A DNA stretch of 64,000 bases from UBA5216 sp043743335 (lineage in GTDB: Bacteria; Pseudomonadota; Gammaproteobacteria; Burkholderiales; SG8-41), in the NCBI GenBank assembly GCA_043743335.1, contig JAYTWR010000149.1, positions 1-64,000 of the forward strand. The letters run 5' to 3'. The stretch's first letter is position 1, and each line of letters starts with the position of its first letter. Below are positions 42,492 through 51,006 of the stretch, in pieces. The notes under the pieces were generated by a model. It saw only the letters and a list, made by a program, of their open reading frames with translations. It ran no database searches and was not told where the DNA came from. A program made the translations under genes and the position numbers.

Positions 42492-43820
42492 ATGGCTCCC
42501 TCCTTATTGAAACGGCTGGTGCGCACCGTGGTGCCGCCGCCCAACGAAGCCGCCCGCGCCAGCCGTCACGCAGCCAAGGTCATTGATGCCTGGCGCGAGC
42601 TTCTGTCTGACCGTGGTGAAGTCTCCGGTGCGGCCATCGCGCGCGAAGCGCTGGGCGCTTGGCGCGATTTCGATACGGCCTATTTGCCGGCATTTTTTGA
42701 CCGCCTTGCGGCAGAATTTTCACCGGAAGAAGCCGCATTGCGCGCCGCTGCCCAGCGCTACATCGCCGAACCTTCCGCACCGCACTTGATGCACCTGCAG
42801 CGCATCGCTGCATCGCCGCGCCAGGAATTGTTTCGCCGCCTGAATCAAGCGCCCGAAGGCACCGTCACGCTGGTGCACCTGCGAAAAAATTTGCTGTCCC
42901 AGATGGCCGACCACCCTGAATGGCAGGTCATCGACGCCGATCTGGTGCACTTGTTCAATTCGTGGTTCAACCGCGGATTTTTGACGCTGCAGCGCATCGA
43001 CTGGCACACGCCGGCCATCGTGCTGGAAAAGCTCATCGAATATGAAGCGGTGCATGAAATCTCCGGCTGGCCCGACTTGCGCCGCCGTCTGCAAAGTGAC
43101 CGGCGTTGCTTCGCTTTTTTCCACCCGGCCTTACCCAACGAGCCGCTAATTTTCATCGAAGTGGCCTTGGTCAAAGGCATTAGCAGCGCCGTACAGCCGT
43201 TGCTGGACATCAACGCACCAGTCGCCGATCCCGAAAAAGCAGATACGGCGGTGTTTTACTCCATCACCAACTGTCAGCCGGGTTTACGTGGCGTATCGTT
43301 CGGCAACCTGTTGATTAAACAAGTGGCGCAGCGCTTGGGCGAAGAATTCCCGCGCATCAAGACCTTTTCCACGCTGTCGCCGATACCGGGCTTCACTGCG
43401 TGGCTGGCGGCTAACGCCAGCAGCGTGTCCGAACCCGCCAAAGCCGTGCTGCAAAACCTGCTGGTGCCGGACTGGCACCGTCAATCGACACTGGTGGCAT
43501 CGCTGCAAAAGGTGCTGCCGCCCCTGTGCTCACATTATCTGTTGCATGCAACCCATGACGGTGCGCCGGCCGATCCGGTAGCCCGTTTTCACTTGGGCAA
43601 CGGCGCCCGCGCTGAACGGCTTAACTGGCTGGCTGACACCTCGGCACGCGGCGTGAAAAATTGCGCGGGCATGATGGTCAATTACGTCTACCATCTCGAC
43701 CAAATCGAAGACAATCACGAACACTATGTGCGCGAACATCGCGTCGCCGCCACGCACGACATGCGGCGACTGGCGCGCGAAAGCACGCTGGCAGACCCCG
43801 CTATAACGCACAAGCACTAA
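42492..43820 (+). CDS. malonyl-CoA decarboxylase
   Basis: A 442-residue single-chain malonyl-CoA decarboxylase with an N-terminal helical domain and a C-terminal GNAT-like catalytic domain. Conserved blocks include FYSITNCQPGLRGVSFGNLLIKQV, FSTLSPIPGFTAWL (with the catalytic Ser region) and ARFHLGNGARAERLNWLADTSARGVKNCAGMMVNYVY. It converts malonyl-CoA to acetyl-CoA and CO2 and can remove malonyl-CoA formed by side reactions. A CoxG-like gene follows 26 bases later. Confidence 0.92.
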   Translation: MAPSLLKRLVRTVVPPPNEAARASRHAAKVIDAWRELLSDRGEVSGAAIAREALGAWRDFDTAYLPAFFDRLAAEFSPEEAALRAAAQRYIAEPSAPHLMHLQRIAASPRQELFRRLNQAPEGTVTLVHLRKNLLSQMADHPEWQVIDADLVHLFNSWFNRGFLTLQRIDWHTPAIVLEKLIEYEAVHEISGWPDLRRRLQSDRRCFAFFHPALPNEPLIFIEVALVKGISSAVQPLLDINAPVADPEKADTAVFYSITNCQPGLRGVSFGNLLIKQVAQRLGEEFPRIKTFSTLSPIPGFTAWLAANASSVSEPAKAVLQNLLVPDWHRQSTLVASLQKVLPPLCSHYLLHATHDGAPADPVARFHLGNGARAERLNWLADTSARGVKNCAGMMVNYVYHLDQIEDNHEHYVREHRVAATHDMRRLARESTLADPAITHKH

Positions 43821-43846
43821 CGCACAAGCAGTAACGGAACACCCCT

Positions 43847-44296
43847 ATGGAAATGACCGGCGAACAACTCATCCCGCAACCGCAGGATGTCACCTGGAAA
43901 GCGCTCAACGACACGGCGGTGCTGAAAGCCTGCATTCCCGGCTGTGAATCCATTGAACAAACCGGCGACAACGAATATCAGTTGGTGATGGTGGCCAGAG
44001 TCGGCCCGGTCAGTGCCAAGTTCAAGGGCAAAATGACGCTGTCGAATATCGTCGCACCGCAATCCTACCGCTTGGCGTTTGAAGGTTCTGGCGGTGTGGC
44101 CGGATTCGCCAAGGGCGAGGCCAGCGTGCACCTCTCACCCGGCGACGGTGGTACCAAGCTCGCGTATGCCTGCAACGCCATGATCGGCGGCAAGCTGGCG
44201 CAGGTGGGCTCACGTCTCATTGACGGCGTGGCAAAAAAAATTGCGGGGGAGTTTTTTACCGCGTTTAATACGCAGGTCAGCGCGCTAGGGAAGTAA
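43847..44296 (+). CDS. CoxG-like SRPBCC protein
   Basis: A 149-residue protein of the carbon monoxide dehydrogenase subunit G (CoxG) family, an SRPBCC fold: MTGEQLIPQPQDVTWKALNDTAVLKACIPGCESIE, VGPVSAKFKGKMTLSNI, GFAKGEASVHL. CoxG proteins recruit molybdenum hydroxylases to the membrane, but no coxL, coxM or coxS genes are here. Many such orphan members exist and their role is unclear. Confidence 0.85.
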   Translation: MEMTGEQLIPQPQDVTWKALNDTAVLKACIPGCESIEQTGDNEYQLVMVARVGPVSAKFKGKMTLSNIVAPQSYRLAFEGSGGVAGFAKGEASVHLSPGDGGTKLAYACNAMIGGKLAQVGSRLIDGVAKKIAGEFFTAFNTQVSALGK

Positions 44297-44312
44297 CGGC
44301 GACCGCTGAATT

Positions 44313-44340
44313 GGACACAGAGGCCGCAGAGGACACATAG
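44313..44340 (+). repeat. CACAGAG-type intergenic repeat, copy B
   Basis: GGACACAGAGGCCGCAGAGG then ACACATAG. Similar to 20826-20853. Confidence 0.35.
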
Positions 44341-44351
44341 GACGAAAGCGC

Positions 44352-44990
44352 CTATTCCTTAGCCCCGGCTTTCGTCAAAATCCGCACGATTTCATCGTTA
44401 TTGCGCTGTTTAGCAGCGGCCAGCGCGGTGTAGCCATTGGGCGCTTTGTTGCTGATGTTGGCCCCGTATTCCATCAACAGCAGCACGGCCTGCGTTTGCC
44501 CTTCGCGTGCGGCGAGCATGAGCGCGGTCAGCCCGGCGGCATTTGACGCATCTATTTTGGCACCGCGCACCAGCAAAAATCGCATCACATCGATACGGTT
44601 CATCGACGCCGCATACATCAGCGGCGTCCAGCCGCCGTGATCGATTTGCGCGCCCTCCGCCAGCAGCGCCTTTACCACCTCTAGGTGGCCTTTAATGGCA
44701 GCCAGCATCAGCGCACTTTCGCCGAAGCTGTTCAGCGCAGCAACCTTGGGCTTGGCCGACAGCAACGTTTTGATGACAGTCATATTGCCTTCTTTGGCCG
44801 CCATCATCAAAAAGGAGTCGCCTTCCTTGTTGACTGAATTCACGTCCAAGCCCTTTTGCAGCAGGTTCGAAACCGTGCTTTGATCGCCCAAGCCGATGGC
44901 GCGGATCATGTCTTCATAGACCGCTGCAGCGCAAAAACCTGCTGAAAACATCAGGCAGCAGGCTAAAAAATATCGAATAAACAACTTCAT
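44352..44990 (-). CDS. secreted ankyrin-repeat protein
   Basis: A 212-residue protein with a signal peptide (MKLFIRYFLACCLMFSAGFCAAA) and about five ankyrin repeats (GDSFLMMAAKEGNMTVIKTLLSAK, GESALMLAAIKGHLEVVKALLAEGA, GWTPLMYAASMNRIDVMRFLLVRGA, GLTALMLAAREGQTQAVLLLMEYGA, GYTALAAAKQRNNDEIVRILTKAGA). Ankyrin repeats bind proteins; small periplasmic ones such as AnkB can protect against oxidative stress. It lies 13 bases downstream of tatD, with a boundary motif between them. Confidence 0.88.
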   Translation of the reverse strand: MKLFIRYFLACCLMFSAGFCAAAVYEDMIRAIGLGDQSTVSNLLQKGLDVNSVNKEGDSFLMMAAKEGNMTVIKTLLSAKPKVAALNSFGESALMLAAIKGHLEVVKALLAEGAQIDHGGWTPLMYAASMNRIDVMRFLLVRGAKIDASNAAGLTALMLAAREGQTQAVLLLMEYGANISNKAPNGYTALAAAKQRNNDEIVRILTKAGAKE

Positions 44991-45000
44991 GTTTAGTTCC

Positions 45001-45016
45001 TAACTATTTGAATAAT
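45001..45016 (+). repeat. boundary motif copy 18 (divergent)
   Basis: TAACTATTTGAATAAT, overlapping the tatD stop codon (45004-45006 on minus). Confidence 0.65.
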
Positions 45017-45762
45017 TTAATAAAATTATTTGTAGTATTTTCGGCAATCCATTCAAACGTGCAGCCTCGCAAGCGTGCGATTTCTTCCGCTACATGCTTG
45101 ACCAGCCCCGGCTCATTGGTCTTGCCGCGAAACGGCACAGGCGCCAAATACGGCGAATCGGTCTCGATCAGCATGCGATCCAGTGGCACTTTTTGCGCCA
45201 CTTCCTTTAGCGCTTTGGCGTTTTTGAAGGTGACGATGCCGGAAAACGAAATGTAAAAACCCATGTCCAGCGCGGCTTGTGCCACTTCCCAAGTCTCGGT
45301 AAAACAATGCATCACGCCGCCCGCTTCTTGCGCACCCTCGGCCTGCATAATACGTAAGGTGTCATCGGCAGCCGATCTTGTGTGAATAATCAAAGGCTTA
45401 GCAGATTTTTTGGCGGCCTGGATGTGGTTGCGAAAACGCTGCCGTTGCCATTCCAAATCGCCGGTTAGTCGGTAATAATCCAGTCCTGTTTCGCCGATGG
45501 CGACGATTTTCGGGTGCTGCGCCAATCTGACCAACTCATCGACAGAGGGTTCAGTCACATCCGGATAATCCGGATGCACGCCCACCGAGGCATATAGCTG
45601 CTCATGCGCCTCCGCCAGCGCTAAAACCTGTGGGAAATCTTCCATATTGACGCTGACACACAACGCATGCGTCACTTGATTCTCGCGCATGCGCGCCAAA
45701 ACTTCGTCGAGACGGGCTGCAAGCTCAGGAAAATCCAAGTGGCAGTGGGAATCTATGAGCAT
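45004..45762 (-). CDS. tatD: TatD-family metal-dependent deoxyribonuclease
   Basis: A 252-residue TIM-barrel hydrolase: metal ligands HCH in LIDSHCHLDFPE, Glu in GETGLDYYR, and His/Asp ligands in PLIIHTRSA, GGVMHCFTETWE and IETDSPYLAPVPFRGKTNEP. It is the YcfH/YjjV type encoded directly after holB, as in many proteobacteria. The gene abuts holB with no gap. Confidence 0.93.
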   Translation of the reverse strand: MLIDSHCHLDFPELAARLDEVLARMRENQVTHALCVSVNMEDFPQVLALAEAHEQLYASVGVHPDYPDVTEPSVDELVRLAQHPKIVAIGETGLDYYRLTGDLEWQRQRFRNHIQAAKKSAKPLIIHTRSAADDTLRIMQAEGAQEAGGVMHCFTETWEVAQAALDMGFYISFSGIVTFKNAKALKEVAQKVPLDRMLIETDSPYLAPVPFRGKTNEPGLVKHVAEEIARLRGCTFEWIAENTTNNFIKLFK

Positions 45763-46755
45763 TTAGGCTCGCAGCAGTTGGGCGTAACGCAGCATCAAAT
45801 CTTCCAGTAGCAGACGCGGGTTTAGAGGGTGATTCACAATCCGCTGAAAACGCACCAATTCGCGGTGATAGCGCATAATTTCCAATGTATTCATGCGTTT
45901 TGTGGCAGAAATTAGCGCATCTTTTCGGTCAGGATTGTAACGTAATGGCTGCCCCAAACTCAGTCGCACCAAATCATAACTCCAGCGCTGTAACCAATTG
46001 ATTATTTGAGGAATTGGCTGAGCAGCGCAACGCTCTGCCACGGCCAGCGGGTCGAATTCCCGGCTGGAAAGCCCCTCCAGCAGTTGCTGCCGCCCTGCCC
46101 AATAGTCCGGCGTATCGAGTTCTACGGCCAGCAAAGGGGCTCCGCCAGCTTGGGCCAAGGCCAAATCGGGCTGCGAAATGCCGCTTTTTGCCAACCAGGC
46201 GGCGGCTTCCGGCGCAGAGGGCGGTGGCAGTGCGATTTGTTGACAGCGGCTGCGTAGGGTCGCAGGCAGCATGTGAGACCGGTCGCTGACCAGTAAGAAA
46301 TGGGTGTGGGGCGGCGGCTCTTCTAGGCTTTTCAACAACGCATTGGCCGCGTTGACGTTCATCGCTTCAGCGGGCTGCACCACCACCACTTTGACGCCAC
46401 TGCGATGCGCGCTGATATTGATAAACTCTGCTAAGGAACGCACCTGCGCTATCGATATATCGCGCTTTTTCTTTTTATCGGACGGTTCGTCGTCAGCGGC
46501 GGCTTCAGCGATTTCCGGCTGTAACAGGCGGTAATCGGGGTGGTTCCCGGTGTCGAACCAATGGCAGGCTTGACACGCGCCGCAGGCCTGCAGCGGCGCA
46601 GTCGGTGCCTCGCACAGCAGGCCTTTGGCCAGCGCTGCGGCAAACTCACGCTTGCCGATGCCGGCTGGACCTTTGAATAAAAGGGCATGCGGCAACTGCG
46701 CCGCGCGCTGGGCGAGTTGCTGGTACTGCCTTTCATGCCATTTATAAATAGTCAT
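45763..46755 (-). CDS. holB: DNA polymerase III delta' subunit
   Basis: A 330-residue clamp-loader subunit with a degenerate P-loop (GPAGIGKREFAAAL), the zinc-ribbon cysteines (C...CGACQACHW), and sensor segments NALLKSLEEPPPHTHFLLVSD and LPATLRSRCQ. An acidic insertion (AAADDEPSDKKKKRD) is present. The start overlaps the tmk stop (ATGA) and the gene is followed at once by tatD. The order tmk-holB-tatD is conserved. Confidence 0.93.
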   Translation of the reverse strand: MTIYKWHERQYQQLAQRAAQLPHALLFKGPAGIGKREFAAALAKGLLCEAPTAPLQACGACQACHWFDTGNHPDYRLLQPEIAEAAADDEPSDKKKKRDISIAQVRSLAEFINISAHRSGVKVVVVQPAEAMNVNAANALLKSLEEPPPHTHFLLVSDRSHMLPATLRSRCQQIALPPPSAPEAAAWLAKSGISQPDLALAQAGGAPLLAVELDTPDYWAGRQQLLEGLSSREFDPLAVAERCAAQPIPQIINWLQRWSYDLVRLSLGQPLRYNPDRKDALISATKRMNTLEIMRYHRELVRFQRIVNHPLNPRLLLEDLMLRYAQLLRA

Positions 46756-47375
46756 TTAAAACAATTACTTACAATTACTTCTTCTACTGATTGTTTAACT
46801 TCAGGTAACGTTAAAGTGGCGTCCACCACCCGTATGCGCTGCGGATGTTCACGCGCGCGCCGCAGATAGCCGTCACGCACCCGGTCGAAAAACGAGCGGC
46901 CCTCCTGCTCGAAACGATCCGGCTCGCGCGCGGCCTGCGTACGCGCCTTGCCGACTTCGCTGGGCACGTCAAAATACAGCGTCAAGTCAGGTTGCAAGCT
47001 GCCCTGCACCCAAGTCTCCAACGCCGCAATGCGCTCCCAAGCCAGCCCGCTGCCCCCAGACTGATAGGCGAAGGTGGCGTCGGTGAAACGGTCGCAAACC
47101 ACCCAAATGCCAGCATCGAGGGCGGGGCGTATGACTTTATCTAAGTGCTCGCGCCGCGCCGCAAACATCAGCAAAGCCTCGGTTTCGGGGTGCAGCTTCT
47201 GCGCCTTGGCCAGCAGCAACTCGCGCAGCCGCTCGCCCAGCGGCGTGCCGCCGGGTTCGCGCGTGAGCTGCACCTTGACGCCGCGCGCCTCGAGAAAGCC
47301 AGGTAGCCACGTCAGATGCGTGCTTTTGCCAGCGCCGTCCATGCCTTCCAGCGTAATGAATTTGCCACGTGTCAT
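46752..47375 (-). CDS. tmk: thymidylate kinase
   Basis: A 207-residue dTMP kinase: P-loop EGMDGAGKST (10-19), LTREPGGTPLGE, CDRFTDATFAYQ and the LID region. Its last six residues (VSNCFK) and its stop are read through a boundary motif copy in which TGA has become TGT, so the C-terminus is extended by the element. Confidence 0.95.
   Translation of the reverse strand: MTRGKFITLEGMDGAGKSTHLTWLPGFLEARGVKVQLTREPGGTPLGERLRELLLAKAQKLHPETEALLMFAARREHLDKVIRPALDAGIWVVCDRFTDATFAYQSGGSGLAWERIAALETWVQGSLQPDLTLYFDVPSEVGKARTQAAREPDRFEQEGRSFFDRVRDGYLRRAREHPQRIRVVDATLTLPEVKQSVEEVIVSNCFK
46756..46771 (-). repeat. boundary motif copy 19
   Basis: TAAGTAATTGTTTTAA on the coding strand, lying within the last codons of tmk and next to the holB ATG. 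A partial second copy (GAAGTAATTG) is directly upstream. Confidence 0.8.
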
Positions 47376-47383
47376 TTGCGCCC

Positions 47384-48391
47384 TCAGCGTCTTGAGCGTT
47401 GGTATTTGTTGACGGCGTTATTATGCTCGTCCAACGTACGCGAAAACTGCGAACTGCCGTCGCCCCGTGCCACAAAATACAGCATTTTGCTGTCAGCGGG
47501 GTTTAAAGCGGCTTGTATCGACGCCAGCCCCGGCATGGCAATGGGCGTGGGCGGCAACCCGCCACGGGTGTAGGTGTTCCACGGCGTATCGGTTTGTAGG
47601 TCGCGCCGCCGCAGATTGCCGTCGAAACGCTCGCCCATGCCGTAAATCACCGTGGGGTCGGTTTGCAGCCGCATGTTCAGAAGCAGCCGGTTGACGAATA
47701 CCGCCGCCACCAGCGGCCGGTCGGCGGCTTTGCCGGTTTCTTTTTCGACGATGGATGCCAGAATCAGCACCTCATACGGCGTGGCCAGCGGTGAATTCGG
47801 CACCCGCGCCGCCCATTGTGCAGCGAGGTGACTTTGCATCAGTCGATGGGCGCGCTTTAACACGGCCAAATCGCTGGTGCCGCGTGAGAAATGATAGGTC
47901 TCGGGGAAGATCCAGCCCTCGGCCTGCCCGTCCGCAAGGCCCAGCACACGGGCTAGCGCGTCGTCGCTCATGCCGGCAGTATCGTGCTTCAAAGCATCGT
48001 GCGTATCGAGCACTTGCCGCACCTGACGGAAATTCCAGCCGTCGACAAAGCGCACCGCCGATTGTGTAGCGTCACCGCGCGTCATTTTTCGCAGCAGCGC
48101 CACGGGCGAGATGGGTGAGGCGAATTCGTAGTTACCCGCCTTAAGGTGAGGTGCGTCACCGCGCACACGGCCCAGCGCCTCAAACAGCAACGCCCCCCCC
48201 GCACCCGGCAGCACGCCCAAGGCTACCAGCTCGCGCGCGACGGAACGCAGGTTACCGCCAGATTTCAGATCGTAGGTGATGCTGGACGGTGTGAACGTAA
48301 GCTCTTGTTTTGCATGGAAATATAGCCCCACGAACGCTGCGGTGATAAGCACAAAACCCAGCGCCACCAAGCGTTTAATCAGCCGCCACAT
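47384..48391 (-). CDS. mltG: endolytic murein transglycosylase MltG
   Basis: A YceG-family protein of ~335 residues from ATG 48391, with one N-terminal membrane helix (LVALGFVLITAAFVGLYF), a LysM-like region and the catalytic domain (SIVEKETGKAADRPLVAAVFVNRLLLNMRLQTDPTVIYG, with the catalytic Glu in VEKETG; then NTYTRGGLPPTPIAMPG). It cleaves nascent glycan strands and may terminate peptidoglycan elongation. It overlaps pabC by 17 bases and precedes tmk by 8. Confidence 0.93.
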   Translation of the reverse strand: MWRLIKRLVALGFVLITAAFVGLYFHAKQELTFTPSSITYDLKSGGNLRSVARELVALGVLPGAGGALLFEALGRVRGDAPHLKAGNYEFASPISPVALLRKMTRGDATQSAVRFVDGWNFRQVRQVLDTHDALKHDTAGMSDDALARVLGLADGQAEGWIFPETYHFSRGTSDLAVLKRAHRLMQSHLAAQWAARVPNSPLATPYEVLILASIVEKETGKAADRPLVAAVFVNRLLLNMRLQTDPTVIYGMGERFDGNLRRRDLQTDTPWNTYTRGGLPPTPIAMPGLASIQAALNPADSKMLYFVARGDGSSQFSRTLDEHNNAVNKYQRSRR

Positions 48392-49199
48392 CGTCGCCGT
48401 CGTTTTCCAAGGCCGCACGAATGCGTTTGCTTAAAGTCCCCGCAGGCCAACGGCGCTCTTGCAGCGTGGCTACTGACCACAAACCGATCAGGCTATTGGT
48501 GAAAAACACTTCGTCGGCGTCGAGCAGCCGTTGCAGTGAGATGGGCGTCACTTGGCAGCGCACGCCCGCCGCTGTCGCCCACGCCATCACGCGATCTCGC
48601 GTCACGCCCGCTACGCCGCAGCGCGACAAATCGGGGGTAAAAAGCTGCCCGTGCGCGACCACAAACACGTTGCTCATGGTGCCGCCGATGGCGTTGCCGT
48701 CTTGATCGAGTAGCAGGCCTTCGCGAATAGCGGCGTCATGCCATTCCGCGCGCGCCAGAACATTTTCCAATCGATTCAAGTGCTTAGCACCAGCCAAGGC
48801 AGGCTGGTGTGACAGTCGCAGTTGGCACAGATGAGCGTGTATACCCGGCTCTACAACCGGCGCAGCCGCAGACAGCGAACTGGCGCTCACCACGCGCAAG
48901 GGCATTGACGGCACAGGCGGTGCATAGCCACGCGGGCCGCTGCCACGGGTGACGATGATTTTGACTGCGGCATCGGGCCAAGCAGCGGTAGCCCGGCAGA
49001 TTTCGTCCAGCAGCACGGTTTCAGGCGGGCACTGTAGCGACAAGCGCGCGCAGTCGGCGCTCAATTTGGCGTAGTGCAGCGCCCAATGTCGCGGCTGGCC
49101 GTCAACCGCGCGCAGCGTGCGAAACACGCCGTCGCCATAGGCAAGGCCGCGGTCATCGGCGGGGAGGGTTTGCGCCAGCGTGCCGTTAACGAACATCAT
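48375..49199 (-). CDS. pabC: aminodeoxychorismate lyase
   Basis: A ~274-residue PLP fold type IV enzyme that makes 4-aminobenzoate for folate. ATG at 49199 (or 49196) fits the family start MFVNGTLAQTLPADDRGLAYGDGVFRTLRA. The PLP Lys is in LAGAKHLNRLENVLARAEW, and the phosphate-binding GGTMSNVFVV is present. The upstream extension of the open frame overlaps fabF and is not needed. It is in the fabF-pabC-mltG-tmk-holB order. Confidence 0.9.
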   Translation of the reverse strand: MMFVNGTLAQTLPADDRGLAYGDGVFRTLRAVDGQPRHWALHYAKLSADCARLSLQCPPETVLLDEICRATAAWPDAAVKIIVTRGSGPRGYAPPVPSMPLRVVSASSLSAAAPVVEPGIHAHLCQLRLSHQPALAGAKHLNRLENVLARAEWHDAAIREGLLLDQDGNAIGGTMSNVFVVAHGQLFTPDLSRCGVAGVTRDRVMAWATAAGVRCQVTPISLQRLLDADEVFFTNSLIGLWSVATLQERRWPAGTLSKRIRAALENDGDDVAAD

Positions 49200-49221
49200 G
49201 GCAACGGCCAGCGGCGCGCGT

Positions 49222-50469
49222 TCAGATTTTGCGGAAAACCAGACTGCCGTTGGTGCCGCCAAAGCCGAAGGAATTCGATAGCGCAACGTCAATTTTCATC
49301 GGGCGCGCGGTATTGGGCACGTAATCCAGATCGCACTGCAGATCCGGATTGTGCAGATTGATGGTAGGCGGCGCGAGCTGATCGCGTATCGCCAACACGG
49401 AAAACACGGCTTCAACACCACCCGCAGCACCCAGCAAATGTCCGGTCATCGACTTGGTGGAACTCACCGCGAGTTTTTTGGCATGCTCGCCGAACGCACG
49501 TTTGACGGCCACGGTTTCGGCCAGGTCACCCAGTGGTGTGGAGGTGCCGTGCGCATTGACGTAATCGACCTGATCAGCGTTCAGCCCGCCGTTGCGCAAC
49601 GTGTTGGTCATGCAGCGCAGCGCCCCTGCCCCGTCTGCGCTGGGCGCGGTGATGTGGTTGGCATCAGCGCTCATGCCATAACCGGCGAGTTCGCAATAAA
49701 TGCGCGCGCCGCGCGCTTTGGCGTGTTCGTATTCTTCAAGCACCAGCACACCGGCACCTTCGCCGATGACAAAGCCGTCGCGGTCTTTGTCCCACGGACG
49801 GCTGGCTGCGGTGGCGTCGTCGTTACGGGTGGACAGTGCGCGGGCAGCGCAAAAACCACCGACGCCGAGCTTGGAAATCGCGTCTTCCGCACCGCCGGCG
49901 ATCATCACATCAGCGTCGCCGTATTCAATGAGTCGCCCGGCTTCGCCGATGCTGTGGTTGGCCGTGGTGCACGCCGTGACTACCGCGAGATTGGGGCCGC
50001 GCAATCCATACATGATCGAGAATTGCCCGGAGATCATGTTGATAATCGAACCGGGTATGAAAAACGGGCCAATTTTGCGCGCACCGCCCGCCAGCATGGC
50101 GTCGTGGGTATCTTCGATCAGCGGCAGGCCACCGATGCCCGAGCCGATGCACACGCCGGCCATATCGCGATCAATGCGTTCGAGGTCGAGGCCGGAATCC
50201 TTGAGCGCCTCAATCCCTGCTACCAAACCATAATGAATAAAGGTGTCAAAACGCCGCGCCTCCTTGGCATTGAGCCACTGAGTGACATCGAAGTTTTTGA
50301 CCTCGCCCGCGATACGCGACGTAAACGTTGAGGCGTCAAAACGAGTGATCGGGCCGATGCCGGATTTGCCCGCAGTGATGTTGCCCCAAGCCTCGGCAAT
50401 GCCGGTGCCTACGGGGGAAACAATGCCTAATCCGGTAACGACGACTCTGCGGGACGATGAACGCGGCAT
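49222..50469 (-). CDS. fabF: beta-ketoacyl-ACP synthase II
   Basis: A 415-residue condensing enzyme with the Cys-His-His triad: VTACTTANHSIGEA (nucleophile), NAHGTSTPLGD and TKSMTGHLLGAAGG. N-terminal RVVVTGLGIVSPVG is typical. It elongates acyl-ACP with malonyl-ACP and adjusts unsaturation with temperature. It follows acpP by ~155 bases, a gap that contains a 13-bp direct repeat. Confidence 0.96.
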   Translation of the reverse strand: MPRSSSRRVVVTGLGIVSPVGTGIAEAWGNITAGKSGIGPITRFDASTFTSRIAGEVKNFDVTQWLNAKEARRFDTFIHYGLVAGIEALKDSGLDLERIDRDMAGVCIGSGIGGLPLIEDTHDAMLAGGARKIGPFFIPGSIINMISGQFSIMYGLRGPNLAVVTACTTANHSIGEAGRLIEYGDADVMIAGGAEDAISKLGVGGFCAARALSTRNDDATAASRPWDKDRDGFVIGEGAGVLVLEEYEHAKARGARIYCELAGYGMSADANHITAPSADGAGALRCMTNTLRNGGLNADQVDYVNAHGTSTPLGDLAETVAVKRAFGEHAKKLAVSSTKSMTGHLLGAAGGVEAVFSVLAIRDQLAPPTINLHNPDLQCDLDYVPNTARPMKIDVALSNSFGFGGTNGSLVFRKI

Positions 50470-50543
50470 GGTATCTTGGGGTTAAGTGCGACGGGTTAAA
50501 TACGGCCCTCAAAAACTACACCGGCGGATCAGCGCCAAGCGCG

Positions 50544-50577
50544 GAACATGGGACATGGGATATCGAACATGGGACAT
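50544..50577 (+). repeat. 13-bp direct repeat between fabF and acpP
   Basis: GAACATGGGACAT occurs at 50544-50556 and again at 50565-50577, in a longer run of ACATGGGA-like units. Confidence 0.8.
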
Positions 50578-50623
50578 ACCCCTGCTTGAAGCCGCGCCGC
50601 CGGTATGCGTGCTGCTGCGCCGG

Positions 50624-50866
50624 TTACGCCTTTTTGGCGTGCGCCGTCACGTAGTCGATAGCTTGTTGGACGGTGGTGATTTTCTCGGCGAATTCATCAG
50701 GAATTTCGGTCTCGAATTCCTCTTCCAGCGCCATCACCAACTCCACCGTATCGAGCGAATCTGCGCCCAGATCATTGACGAACGATGACTCATTCTTGAC
50801 GTCGCCTTCGGCTACGCCCAGTTGCTCGGCAACAATCTTCTTGACGCGTTGCTCGACATTATCCAT
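50624..50866 (-). CDS. acpP: acyl carrier protein
   Basis: An 80-residue acidic protein with the phosphopantetheine attachment site S37 in NDLGADSLDTVELVMALEEEFE. It carries acyl chains through the Fab cycle. AAGGGGAAG upstream of the ATG is a strong ribosome site, as expected for an abundant protein. It lies between fabG and fabF. Confidence 0.97.
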   Translation of the reverse strand: MDNVEQRVKKIVAEQLGVAEGDVKNESSFVNDLGADSLDTVELVMALEEEFETEIPDEFAEKITTVQQAIDYVTAHAKKA

Positions 50867-50981
50867 ATGACTTCCCCTTTTCTGGTTTGACCCGTGCTGC
50901 TGGACCCCCTCGGTCGCGGCATTCAGGTTTAGCGTGCTATTTTACCACAAATTAAAATGCCCTACATACAAAAAATCATTT

Positions 50982-50997
50982 AAAAACAGATACTTAG
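50982..50997 (-). repeat. boundary motif copy 20
   Basis: TAAGTATCTGTTTTTA on the coding strand, between fabG and acpP. Confidence 0.7.
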
Positions 50998-51006
50998 GGT
51001 TTTCGA

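Noticed and set aside
45991..46006. Boundary-motif-like string inside holB
   Set aside because: TAACCAATTGATTATT lies mid-gene in frame. It differs from the boundary copies in position and is probably coincidence.
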